Part shown: positions 42,469 to 50,489 of the stretch, in pieces
Numbering within the stretch: position 1 is the stretch's first letter
How the letters are laid out: each line of letters starts with the position of its first letter
Virus record (IMG/VR): IMGVR_UViG_3300034137_000024
Location: 20,652-84,651 of that record
Length of the DNA stretch: 64,000 bases
Origin: a virus
Reading direction: 5' to 3' (one strand)
Made by a program: the position numbers and the translations under genes
The notes under the pieces: model-generated
Seen by the model: the letters and a program-made list of their open reading frames with translations, nothing else
The model's database searches: none
Told to the model about the DNA's origin: nothing

Positions 42469-42476
42469 GTCACGAC
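42469..42476 (-). promoter_or_regulatory. GTCGTGAC late signal before candidate RNA
   Basis: Exact GTCGTGAC on the minus strand, 16 bases after the portal stop, with no start codon behind it but a structured RNA and terminator. This is the clearest case of the signal marking a transcription unit rather than a gene start. Confidence 0.6.
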
Positions 42477-42491
42477 CTGAGCCTGCGCCAT

Positions 42492-44189
42492 CTAAACCAC
42501 GACCCGGAGCGCGGGCAAGCCGAAGGATTTCGCCAGAGCATCGGCATCATCACCATCAACGACTGGGTCATCATCGGCGCTCTGGTCCTTGGCCTTGCTC
42601 ACCTTGTCGACTGCCGCGTCAGCCGGTGGCGGTTGGTCCTGCTCGTCTCCACCAGGTGCGTCATCGGCGCCAGCCTGCATTTCGCCCTGGAACACGCCCA
42701 TCAGTGACGGATTGAGCGGAGCCTCGCCCCAGCTGGCCTTTGTTTCGTCCCAGCCGTTGGCTTTGCGGCCTTCGTTGACCGAAAGCAGTTTCTGCTGCTT
42801 GTCCCAGACAACCTGCTCGTTGGCCTCGTCCAGACCGGTCCAGCGGAACACATAGTCGGGCGAGAAGTCCGCCACGATGAAGTCACTGAAAACGTCCTCG
42901 AAGTGCGCCAGCAGCGGCCGCAGGCCTTTGTCCTTGGAGTTGATCAGCTTCTCTTCGGTATCGCTGCCGCTGAGCGAGCTGGTTCCCGCCGTGAACGATT
43001 CAAAGTTGATCTCGTCCGGAGCCATGCCGTAGATCGCGCAGATGATCGACGTCAGAAACGTCATCCACTTGGCGAACATGATCTCGTTCACGTCAACGCC
43101 GAATTTCTCGAAGGCCGCCCGGGACTCTTGGTCCTTGGACACCAGGACGGGCATCTGCCAGGAGTTGTTGACGCCTTTAACCATCGCGTTCCAGTAGCGC
43201 TTGAAGTTGTTCAAGTCGTTCTGGTCGTAATTGCCGTTGAGGTGCAGCAGGCCCTTTGGTATGGCGTTGCTGTCGAAATACTTGGTGTTGTAGGTGAAGG
43301 CGTTTAGATAGCCGGTGACGACCCGAATCAGCAGCTCGGTCTCCGACATGCCGTAGCCACCATAAACCACGTCCGTACGCGGATTGCGCGGCACGTAGAT
43401 CATATCGTCATGGGTATAGGCGGTGCGGATCTGCCCATCAACCACCTGCAGGGCGAAAATCTCGTCGTCACCCTCATAACCGACCTCGCTGCACAGTCGA
43501 ACGGTGGCCCCGTCGACGGCGTAGAACCCGTCCATGCCACGGCGTTTGTCGCGCTTGAATTCGGTCTCGATTGGCGCACTGTCCATGATCAGGCTGTCGC
43601 GGCTGAGCTTCGCCATAAAGGTCGAGAAGTTGTCCCGCTTGAGCTTGAGACGTGCCCGGGGGTTCGATTCCCAGCCGCAGTTTGTAAAGAAGCCCTCCAG
43701 CAACTGGATCGCCTTGAGCTGATCGGCCCCCTGCGGCTTTGAGGAGTCTTTCTGGCGGATGGCGAAGCCTGGCCCCTTGCCGTTTTCCTGGACGCGGCAA
43801 AAGCGTTTTATCTGACGTTGACGGGTCAGGATCACCGAACCGAGGATTGGAGTTTGATCGACCATGGTGCGCATGGTGTCGAAGGAAAATGCACTGGGCC
43901 GATCATAATAGTCACCCATGGCCTGGACACGATGGTCGTCCAGCCACACCGACTGCATGCCCGGCTCACCGCGCCGAACGGCGGGACTTGGGAATGGCGC
44001 CGCCTGGGGGCGCGTCAAGGATTTTTGAAACTCCTGCTCTTGATACTGCCGCTGGACGAATTCGACCAGGGGCAACATATCCGGGACCGAGGAAGGCATT
44101 GCCGACTGCTGAGCGACACGCATGGCGTCGTCTCGCTCGTCTTGCGGCGCTGCGGGGTTATGGGCGGTTTGGAGGGCAATGTCAGTCAT
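42492..44189 (-). CDS. Portal protein
   Basis: A 565-aa protein with the SPP1/Mu-type portal pattern: LLPLVEFVQ near the start, QKDSSKPQ, RGMDGFYAVDGATVRLCSEVGYE, YGMSETELLIRVVTGYLNAFTYN and a GMAPDEINF segment, then an acidic disordered tail. It forms the dodecameric portal and lies next to the MuF gene. A GTCGTGAC site (44204-44211) precedes it. Confidence 0.88.
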   Translation of the reverse strand: MTDIALQTAHNPAAPQDERDDAMRVAQQSAMPSSVPDMLPLVEFVQRQYQEQEFQKSLTRPQAAPFPSPAVRRGEPGMQSVWLDDHRVQAMGDYYDRPSAFSFDTMRTMVDQTPILGSVILTRQRQIKRFCRVQENGKGPGFAIRQKDSSKPQGADQLKAIQLLEGFFTNCGWESNPRARLKLKRDNFSTFMAKLSRDSLIMDSAPIETEFKRDKRRGMDGFYAVDGATVRLCSEVGYEGDDEIFALQVVDGQIRTAYTHDDMIYVPRNPRTDVVYGGYGMSETELLIRVVTGYLNAFTYNTKYFDSNAIPKGLLHLNGNYDQNDLNNFKRYWNAMVKGVNNSWQMPVLVSKDQESRAAFEKFGVDVNEIMFAKWMTFLTSIICAIYGMAPDEINFESFTAGTSSLSGSDTEEKLINSKDKGLRPLLAHFEDVFSDFIVADFSPDYVFRWTGLDEANEQVVWDKQQKLLSVNEGRKANGWDETKASWGEAPLNPSLMGVFQGEMQAGADDAPGGDEQDQPPPADAAVDKVSKAKDQSADDDPVVDGDDADALAKSFGLPALRVVV

Positions 44190-44203
44190 GTGGTGAGCAT
44201 GGC

Positions 44204-44240
44204 GTCACGACGCCCCCGGTACGGCCCCGGCCGTCGTGAC
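44204..44240. promoter_or_regulatory. Divergent late signal between portal and dUTPase
   Basis: GTCACGAC (44204-44211) and GTCGTGAC (44233-44240) lie as an inverted pair 21 bases apart, one pointing toward the portal and one toward the dUTPase gene. With one more matching base on each arm they make a perfect inverted repeat. Confidence 0.7.
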
Positions 44241-44279
44241 GACAGGCTAGGCGGAATTTCCCAAACGAGATATCCCGTC

Positions 44280-44945
44280 GTGTTCAGTGTTTTCGAGAAG
44301 CAACTGCGTGCCCACTTCGTTCAATCCATTCACGCCGCGGGCCTGAGCCTCAGCCTCGACACCTTCCCCAGAAGCGGTGAATTCAACGACCCTGTCACCG
44401 CCTATATGTATCAAGGGTATGCCTTGCGGGCCAAGGAATATGGGCTGCAACCAGCGGTAACCATCCGCAACCACCCGCAACCGATACTCAAGGTGAAGAA
44501 GCTTCACCGCGACGCACAAATGCCTGTCTACGCAACGCCGGGGGCTGCCTGCTTCGACATCAGCGCAGTGGTCGACGATCCAGAAGGCATTCATGTGCGA
44601 CCAGGCGTCGCCGCGATTATCGACACCGGGCTCGCGTTCGAGGTGCCCGAGGGGTGGGTACTCAAGGTGTACTCGCGCAGCGGCATGGGCTTCGGCCACG
44701 GTGTACGGCTGGCCAACTGCGTTGGAATCATCGACAGCGATTTTCGCGGCGAACTGAAGATCAAGCTGGCCTGTGACCGCGACCAGATCGCCGAGAACTG
44801 GAGCTGCAATGGTTTTTCGGTGAATACCGGAAAACGCATCGCCCAAGCAATGCTGGTACCCGCGCCACAATTCCCGATCCTAGAGGCCGTGGAACTGGCG
44901 GTAACTACCCGTGGTTCCGATGGGTTTGGAAGCACAGGCGCATAG
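44280..44945 (+). CDS. dut: dUTPase with N-terminal extension
   Basis: A 221-aa protein; GTG 44280 is the likely start because the frame further upstream is antisense to the portal gene. Residues 68-221 are a trimeric dUTPase: AACFDISA (motif I), RSGMGFGHGVRLANCVGIID and DFRGE (motifs II/III), and the C-terminal RGSDGFGSTGA (motif V). Residues 1-65 (FEKQLRAHFVQSIHAAGLSL and on) are a separate small domain seen in phage accessory proteins. It keeps uracil out of phage DNA. A GTCGTGAC site points at it. Confidence 0.88.
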   Translation: MFSVFEKQLRAHFVQSIHAAGLSLSLDTFPRSGEFNDPVTAYMYQGYALRAKEYGLQPAVTIRNHPQPILKVKKLHRDAQMPVYATPGAACFDISAVVDDPEGIHVRPGVAAIIDTGLAFEVPEGWVLKVYSRSGMGFGHGVRLANCVGIIDSDFRGELKIKLACDRDQIAENWSCNGFSVNTGKRIAQAMLVPAPQFPILEAVELAVTTRGSDGFGSTGA

Positions 44946-44953
44946 GTCGTGAC
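44946..44953 (+). promoter_or_regulatory. GTCGTGAC late signal before large gene-free region
   Basis: Exact GTCGTGAC on the plus strand, starting at the base after the dUTPase stop and pointing into the structured region 44954-45454, which has no gene. Confidence 0.6.
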
Positions 44954-45454
44954 CGCAAAGTTCATCCATTGCCGCGCATGACATTGTCAGCAAGCGCCCC
45001 GGAAGCGGTCACCGGGAACAGATGACACGGTGAGACCCTAGCCGGGAGGGCCGCAGCAGCGGATGGTCCGGATGAGGATAAGCGAATGGTGCCTCAGCAG
45101 AAAAAACCAGCGCAGCATGGCCACGGAAAACTAAGCCTTACTCCTGCCGGGGGCCATCCTGAAAGCTGATAGACCTGACGCATCTGGGCGACGGGGTCAG
45201 CAGACAGGTCGCTGACGGCGGGAAAGACCGCACTCCCCTCCTCCTTGCGCATGACGCAACGGCGACTGCAAGCCCCTGAATATGAACGAAAGTTAATAGC
45301 GCCTATCAGCGATGTTCATTTGACATCACGATCACGACTTGAGCAAAAAAATAGTTCAAAAATGTTCAAGTTTGCGATCCATTTGTGTCGTTCTTGTTGT
45401 AACGTCAGCCCACCGGGAAACAATCGCAAGTGCGCGATTATTCTCGGGGTTTTG
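44954..45454 (+). ncRNA. Candidate large structured RNA (about 500 nt)
   Basis: A 500-base region with no plausible gene, opening with GTCGTGAC and closing with a terminator-like hairpin. Internal pairings include GGATGG...CCATCC (long range, about 45060-45160), CCGC-AGCA-GCGG, TGAGG/CCTCA, GACCTG/CAGGTC, GTCAGC/GCTGAC and TTGCG/CGCAA. The 5' two thirds are GC-rich and dense in pairs; the last third is AT-rich. Size and density recall large phage RNAs such as GOLLD or ROOL, but I recognise no signature. Confidence 0.55.
45413..45454 (+). terminator. Terminator-like long hairpin ending the RNA candidate
   Basis: A long stem built of CCGGGAA/TTCTCGG and AATCGC/GCGATT, loop AAGTGC, followed by GGGTTTTG. 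It would end a rightward transcript. Confidence 0.7.
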
Positions 45455-45703
45455 TAAAGAAACCGTACATTGGCTGATGTTTTTCTTACAAGATCGACAC
45501 AAAGTAGCGTGCTAAAGCAGATTTCAGATACAAGTTAGAAAGCACGGGTAAATTTTGGGAAATGAAAGCTGTACCAACCACTCAAGACATTGATTGCTGA
45601 GCCGACCGCCACCGGCCCAGCAGCGAAACGCCGACCAGTTATGACCAGGTCTACGCTTCAACCAATAGTCGCCGCAGTTGCACCTCTAGGAAAGGAAGTG
45701 TTC
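45455..45703. other. AT-rich gap before the 85-aa gene
   Basis: This stretch is clearly poorer in GC than its surroundings and holds no convincing gene; ATG-led frames are short. It probably contains the promoter of the 45704 gene. I see no exact copy of either repeated regulatory motif in it; an imperfect GTCGTGAC (45331-45338) lies just left of it. Confidence 0.4.
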
Positions 45704-45961
45704 ATGAACGAAAAAAGCATGGCGCGTTTTTTAGGCTTGGCCCCAAAAGCACAACCTACCGCCGTTACACGCGGGCTCGTTGTTGTTATGTCAGTACGCA
45801 AGGGTGGTGTCGGCCCGATTCTGCGATACACCCACCCTACCAACACCATCAGCCGCCTCGAGGCGCAAATCGAGGCTCAGCAGGCAGCCAGAAGGGAAGG
45901 CCTGACGTTCTGGACCCTCCTCGACATCTCTCCACCTGATCAAGTTGCCGTCGCGATGTAA
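45704..45961 (+). CDS. Small hypothetical protein (85 aa) convergent with terminase
   Basis: The start is ATG 45704, preceded by a strong AGGAAAGGAAG; the frame is open back to 45590 but without a ribosome binding site. The first half (MNEKSMARFLGLAPK) is basic and could bind nucleic acid; the second half is amphipathic (TISRLEAQIEAQQAARREGL). It overlaps the end of the terminase gene by 22 bases. No family recognised. Confidence 0.65.
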   Translation: MNEKSMARFLGLAPKAQPTAVTRGLVVVMSVRKGGVGPILRYTHPTNTISRLEAQIEAQQAARREGLTFWTLLDISPPDQVAVAM

Positions 45962-48549
45962 GCCCAACAACCGGGATCTTTTGGCCTCACCGTTGCTTGT
46001 AACTCGCGGCAACGGTTGGTAACTGGGTCCCGGTTACTGCAAGTTCCGCACGTATTCGCCAACGCATACTCGATCTGAGCAACCACAGTTGAAGCTTGGA
46101 TAGGCAACGCCGCCCTGACCCCCTCCGCAGCAACTCCCTGCTGATTCGCCGACTCCGGCAAGATAAATGTACTGGTCCCGTGTGCGCGTGAATACGCGAC
46201 GTCACAGAGCATGTTTGCATAGCTGGTATGAGGGTCAATGCCGATCTTGACCACGCGGCGGGTGTATTTCTTCTCTTCCTCATCCTTCTCGGCAATCAGC
46301 GCGGTGCGGGTGAAGTGCAAAAACGCCACTTCACGACACGCTGCCTTGACCACCATTTCGCCTTTCTCGAAATAGTCCTGCACCAGGGCATCAGGATCCG
46401 GGAACAGACACTGGGTCAACTGAATACGCGACATCGCCGACTGCATGCACTTGTACTGGTCCAGGCGCACGGTATAGCGAGTCCGGCCATCTTCGGTGGT
46501 CCGGCGTTCGGAGGCGTTCAGGCGCGCTGTATCGCCCCAAATCATCATCTGACCGTCCATGTTGCCGTAGCCGGCCAAGAACACACGCCCCTCATGGCGC
46601 TGCGCGAAACGCTGGGCGTCGTTGTAGTTTGGTAGGGCCTCCACCACGCAGCACTGCACGTTGAAGGCATCCATAAGCTCGGAGGTCCGCGCAAATGGGT
46701 CGTTGTTGAAAATGTACTCCAGGTGGACCACAGCCTGACGTCCGTCCGGCAAGCGCTTTTTGATGATGGCAACCACGTAGTTACCACCCTGGTCGAGCCC
46801 CATGAACGTCTCGCGGTCCGACTTACGCCACAGCAGACCGTAAGCCATGCCCACGCGGGCACATTCGTTGAGCATCGCCAGATTGACCGGAGTCTGCGAC
46901 GGGTCGGTGTAGGGCTTGCCGAGCTTCCGGTTATAGAAGTTCTTCATATCGTCGGCTTCGCGGTACGCCTCGATAATCTCTCGCGGTGAGATCGTCGGCG
47001 ACAGGAACTGCGGGAAGTGAACCGAGACAATTGCGGCCTCGGGTACCTTTGCCAGCCATTCACCGGCCTGGGGATCGTCGATCCAGCCCGAACAGACGTG
47101 GCAGCGGTACCGATATTCGCCATACGTGGTGGGTATGCCGTCGCGTTGAACGCGCTGCGGTGCTTCTGGGTCAAAACCAATGCATTGAGGGAAGTGCTCG
47201 TCCAGCACCTGACCGGTTTCACAGTGCGGGCAGCGCGTATGGAACTGGTGCTGGGTGCCCTTCTTGTACCACCAGTGAATATCGGAATCGGGCCAGTTGG
47301 CCGTCGAACCCATGAGCGTGTAACGGATCCGTGAAGCGGACAGACGCTCGCGGGTTTTTTCCATATCCGCGATGGTCATTTCCTGCACTTCGTCGAACGA
47401 CAGAACGTCCATCGGGAACGATTCGGTCGCCGTCTTACCTGTGGTCCACAGGAAGTGAAACCGAGAAGAACCGAGGTTTCGGATAAGGACGTTACCCTCC
47501 CCGCCCTTGGTGCCGCTGGCATTCTTGTCGACCATCATCCGATACACCTCGGGAATGGTCTTGATGATCGGCATAAAGCGGTGCGTGGACTTGCCGCTGG
47601 CCAGCATCTGCGACGGCATGAACATGCCAACCTTGGCCGGCGCGAATTTGATCGACAGATAGATCATCGCCAGGCATTCGAGCACCGAGAAACCTACCTG
47701 GGTGCATTTCATCACCACATGCGTCGTCAGATAGGCCTGTTTCGGGTCCGATGGGATCAAGCTGTAAATGAACCGCATCGCAGGCCGATCGGAGAGTGTG
47801 AACCGTACCCCGTCGACCTTGAGCCCGTCCTTTTCCAGGCGTTCGCACCACTCCACAAACGACTCGTTTAGCCCGATAAAACGCTGCAAGGGGTCGAGTT
47901 CAAAGGCCAACTCCAGGAATTCGGCGTTAAAACGCTGCCGCCACTCGAATTCCGTGATGCTTTCGGCCTCCTCCGCGCTTTTTCGCGGAAAAAATGGGTT
48001 CTCGTAGGCGCTATGGTGCGAGCAACGCCAAGACGGGTCCTCCAGACCACGCTCGTACAGGCGATAGAAATCGTTTCGCTTGCCGTAGGCATTGGAAAGG
48101 AACCAGACCTGACCCTTGTGCGTACGCAGCGACTCGCTAAGCAGGTCCTCCCACAGATGCAGGAAGTCCGGCACCCGGCAAACGTCGTCGACCACCACCA
48201 GGCCGAACTGGTCCAGGGTGTTGATCTTCTCGTCAAGGGAATAGAAATAGATGCTGTTGCCGTTCTGCAGCTCGACCTGGTGACCGCTGACACGACGGCG
48301 TACAAACGAGTCGATCGCACGGATCACGGTGCGTTTTACCGCAAGCATTTCCTCACGGGTCGCCGAAAACCAAGCAACAGGCGCCATGCCGGCGATCGCG
48401 CCATGCGGAGACGCAACCAGCGCCTCGATGCCGAGTGTTGTTTTGCCACCCTGCTCGCCTATGCACACGGCATTAAACCGAGCAGCGTTAGACAGGATGC
48501 GTTCTTGAACAGGGAAAGGTGCTGGGAGGCGTATTTTTAATGGGCTCAT
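45940..48549 (-). CDS. Terminase large subunit with two ATPase modules
   Basis: An 869-aa protein, much longer than typical large terminases. Residues 1-215 form one ATPase like Terminase_6 proteins: P-loop GEQGGKTT (31-38), Walker B VVVDD (118-122), coupling-type FLSNAYG. Residues 225 to the end resemble lambda GpA: P-loop-like KCTQVGFS (281-288), SFDE (384-387), zinc pair CPHC/CHVC (440-486) and a nuclease region starting MGLDQGGN (Asp586). It packages DNA. A GTCGTGAC site lies 15 bases before its ATG. Confidence 0.88.
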   Translation of the reverse strand: MSPLKIRLPAPFPVQERILSNAARFNAVCIGEQGGKTTLGIEALVASPHGAIAGMAPVAWFSATREEMLAVKRTVIRAIDSFVRRRVSGHQVELQNGNSIYFYSLDEKINTLDQFGLVVVDDVCRVPDFLHLWEDLLSESLRTHKGQVWFLSNAYGKRNDFYRLYERGLEDPSWRCSHHSAYENPFFPRKSAEEAESITEFEWRQRFNAEFLELAFELDPLQRFIGLNESFVEWCERLEKDGLKVDGVRFTLSDRPAMRFIYSLIPSDPKQAYLTTHVVMKCTQVGFSVLECLAMIYLSIKFAPAKVGMFMPSQMLASGKSTHRFMPIIKTIPEVYRMMVDKNASGTKGGEGNVLIRNLGSSRFHFLWTTGKTATESFPMDVLSFDEVQEMTIADMEKTRERLSASRIRYTLMGSTANWPDSDIHWWYKKGTQHQFHTRCPHCETGQVLDEHFPQCIGFDPEAPQRVQRDGIPTTYGEYRYRCHVCSGWIDDPQAGEWLAKVPEAAIVSVHFPQFLSPTISPREIIEAYREADDMKNFYNRKLGKPYTDPSQTPVNLAMLNECARVGMAYGLLWRKSDRETFMGLDQGGNYVVAIIKKRLPDGRQAVVHLEYIFNNDPFARTSELMDAFNVQCCVVEALPNYNDAQRFAQRHEGRVFLAGYGNMDGQMMIWGDTARLNASERRTTEDGRTRYTVRLDQYKCMQSAMSRIQLTQCLFPDPDALVQDYFEKGEMVVKAACREVAFLHFTRTALIAEKDEEEKKYTRRVVKIGIDPHTSYANMLCDVAYSRAHGTSTFILPESANQQGVAAEGVRAALPIQASTVVAQIEYALANTCGTCSNRDPVTNRCRELQATVRPKDPGCWAYIATAT

Positions 48550-48558
48550 AGCCCGAGC

Positions 48559-48900
48559 TTGAAGTCACGACAGACCCACGGCCGGAACAGGCACCAGACC
48601 TGGACGGCGCCGAGCTGGCCACACTGGGAAGCGGCCCGGGAATACGTCAGGCGCACCGAGCAGTACGACATGACCGTTTGCAGCGGTTACAGCGAGCGGG
48701 AGCGGTGCGCGATGCCTGTAGGAGCGGACGAGATGCGCGTAACAAACAGGTACGCCGCCCAGTTACGCCGCGAAATGGAGGGGCACTGCGGGTGCGCCGC
48801 GGTATTCCAGCGCACGCTCAAGGCCTACACGGCAAGCCTTCAATACCGGCAGGACATGGCGGAGATTTACCAGGGCTGGCGCCCGCTCCACCGCCGCTAA
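48559..48900 (+). CDS. Hypothetical protein divergent from terminase (possible small terminase or DNA-binding protein)
   Basis: The frame 48559-48900 is open for 113 aa, but the first codon (TTG) lies across the terminase late signal, so translation may begin at ATG 48670 (76 aa). The product is helical and basic (HWEAAREYVRRTEQY, RYAAQLRREMEG) with three Cys. It lies head to head with the large terminase, where a small subunit could be, but no HTH is evident. Confidence 0.45.
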   Translation: MKSRQTHGRNRHQTWTAPSWPHWEAAREYVRRTEQYDMTVCSGYSERERCAMPVGADEMRVTNRYAAQLRREMEGHCGCAAVFQRTLKAYTASLQYRQDMAEIYQGWRPLHRR

Positions 48901-48921
48901 AGCCCCGACAGTCGCGTGTCC

Positions 48922-49000
48922 ATTGCTCAAATTTGAGGTAGGGCGTAGGATCAGAGATGCACCTACCCCAAGATGGGGGTTGCATGCTACCTACCCATAA
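48922..49000 (+). promoter_or_regulatory. Operator region of toxin module
   Basis: ATTGCTCAAATTTGAGGTAG (48922-48941) matches the lysogenic operator palindrome. It is followed by several GGTAGG/CCTACC repeats (48936-48949, 48962-48969, 48989-48996) and ACCCCAAGATGGGGGT, a small hairpin. The repeats suggest toxin-antitoxin autoregulation plus phage repressor control. Confidence 0.55.
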
Positions 49001-49012
49001 GGGAGAGCCACG

Positions 49013-49177
49013 ATGGCTACGATTCAACGTCAGCGTTCCGAACAGGCAGCTCGACCAAAACCGCGCGTCAGCAAGAGCAGCGTGAGCCTGACCGAAGCAC
49101 TGGGCCAGGCGATCAAAGCCGGCGACGCAAAATATGACTACTTTGTTCAGAATGGCAGGCTGCCTCTGACTAAGTGA
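49013..49177 (+). CDS. Tiny paralogous protein A, probable antitoxin
   Basis: A 54-aa protein with a strong GGGAGAG six bases before its ATG. It has a basic N-terminus and a PKPRVSKSS linker, then EALGQAIKAGDAKYDYFVQNGRLP. The second half is shared with three other tiny proteins at 62845, 63102 and 63391. Lying six bases before a YafO-type toxin gene, it is well placed to be an antitoxin; at 54 aa it is much shorter than YafN-family antitoxins and shows no Phd fold. Confidence 0.75.
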   Translation: MATIQRQRSEQAARPKPRVSKSSVSLTEALGQAIKAGDAKYDYFVQNGRLPLTK

Positions 49178-49183
49178 GGGGTT

Positions 49184-49615
49184 TTGTATCCACGCATTGA
49201 AGTAACTCAGCAGTTCATGCAAGACGTCCCTGATTGGGGCGTCATCTACACCGCCTTCTACAACTACAAACTTTGCGGAATTCTCCCGGACAACTTCGGC
49301 CGCGACGCTTACATCCATCCCCGCCCCCTGTATCACCTCCAGGTCACGACGAATCCGATCATCATCGCCCGATGGTCCAAGACCGACGTGATCTTCAAGC
49401 GCACAGTTTTGAAAGACGTCGAAGCTGAACATGACCATTGGCTGCTTTACGCCCATGACGTGCCCGGCAACCGATACCTTTTGCTGGCCATCTTTGGCCC
49501 AAATGCCCACCAAGACAAAGACCGCGACAATTACCTGCGGACTTTGAAGGTCGAAGTCGTTGACCCATGGATGACGGGGACCCTCACCTGCTACGAGCCG
49601 CCGGAAGACGACTGA
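49184..49615 (+). CDS. YafO-family toxin (mRNA interferase)
   Basis: A 143-aa protein starting at TTG 49184 after GAGGGG. It has the signature of YafO: FYNYKLCGILPDNFGRDAYIHPRPLYHLQV (K-x-x-G-x-L-P-x-x-F-G-R-D), and a C-terminal LLLAIFGPNAH. YafO toxins cut mRNA on the ribosome. Its short partner gene is six bases upstream, a standard toxin-antitoxin order. Together they may act in lysogen stability or defence against other phages. Confidence 0.8.
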   Translation: MYPRIEVTQQFMQDVPDWGVIYTAFYNYKLCGILPDNFGRDAYIHPRPLYHLQVTTNPIIIARWSKTDVIFKRTVLKDVEAEHDHWLLYAHDVPGNRYLLLAIFGPNAHQDKDRDNYLRTLKVEVVDPWMTGTLTCYEPPEDD

Positions 49616-49685
49616 CCAGACAGCGGCAGGCAGTCGAAGACCGCACTAGCCTCAATGCGGCTTCGGCCTCCTGTCCGCCTAAGCT

Positions 49686-50132
49686 CTACTCATAGACCCG
49701 TTTATACTTTTCTTTGATGTGGAGCTGTGCGTCGAGTATTTCCTCGTCCGCCGTAATAGGCCAAACCAAGTCGGCGCCCATATTCGTCGCCCCTCTGAAA
49801 AAGTAATTACGACCGGCCACAAACGCAAAATCACGAGTCACGTCTTGAAGCAGGCCTTTGACCATAATGACGGTATGGGCTCCGCCCTCTACTTCTAGAT
49901 AGAAAAACTCCCCATTGTCTATGTCCGCTGCTTTTTTTCCGTCAACGACAACATCTGTATCCACCGCCGCGCCGAAAAGCCCTGTGTTCCAGCGGTAAAA
50001 ATAAAGCCCCGCCTTGCCCGCGGCCGGAGTCGTGAAGTCTCTAGTGGTATCAATTGTGGTTGCGGGAGGGGTTGCACATCCCGTTAGCGCGATACAGAAG
50101 GAAACTAAAACCACTTTGAAATAATGCAACAC
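49686..50132 (-). CDS. DUF2846-type lipoprotein (lysogenic cargo)
   Basis: A 148-aa protein starting at GTG 50132 with GGAGG six bases upstream. A signal sequence ends in lipobox ALTGC (Cys19). The mature part has AGKAGLYFYRWNTG, VVVDGKKAADIDNGEFFYLEVEGGAHTV, the DUF2846 pattern seen in bacterial lipoproteins. GC content is lower than nearby genes. It stands apart between two phage blocks with its own promoter region, so is probably a recently acquired cargo gene. Confidence 0.75.
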   Translation of the reverse strand: MLHYFKVVLVSFCIALTGCATPPATTIDTTRDFTTPAAGKAGLYFYRWNTGLFGAAVDTDVVVDGKKAADIDNGEFFYLEVEGGAHTVIMVKGLLQDVTRDFAFVAGRNYFFRGATNMGADLVWPITADEEILDAQLHIKEKYKRVYE

Positions 50133-50489
50133 TTGTAGCCTCCATGGAGAGTCTCGCTCCCTTCTAGTCAGTATGGGCTATCAATAATAGCAGATTAATA
50201 TCACCCCTCAGAGCACGCTGCCCTGATAGGCGGAATCGCGTCAACCTTCAAGGCCCGTGCACCAGAAACACAAACCTCCAGGCTGCCAGTAACAACGAAT
50301 GTTGATCGACGACTCTAGCGCCGGACCTGATCACCGCGCACCCGATAACCGGCTGCAACTACACTTGGTTATTGCGGCTGCAGGACGATGGATGAGCCAG
50401 CCTTCACGATAGCTTCAATCCACTCCCCGGCAGAGATGCTCAACGCTGTTCTAGCTTTAACAACATGAACAGCCAGAGCAGGTCACAGG
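50133..50489. other. Gene-free stretch between lipoprotein and Rep genes
   Basis: About 360 bases with no credible gene. It must carry the promoter of the lipoprotein gene and the 3' end of the Rep transcript. I see no clear terminator, operator palindrome or GTCGTGAC site. A leftward open stretch around 50370-50480 has no start codon and looks like a remnant. Confidence 0.35.

Noticed and set aside
42222-42491. Possible tRNA in the portal-MuF gap
   Set aside because: There are hairpins but no cloverleaf with a 7-base anticodon loop and TTCRA-type T loop; arms are not in tRNA order.
43818-44279. Upstream extension of the dUTPase frame into the portal gene
   Set aside because: The extension is antisense to portal coding sequence and crosses the divergent late signals; GTG 44280 is a more plausible start.
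44946-45454. Self-splicing intron or known ribozyme
   Set aside because: I found no group I core pairing, group II domain V or hammerhead core, and no interrupted gene around it.
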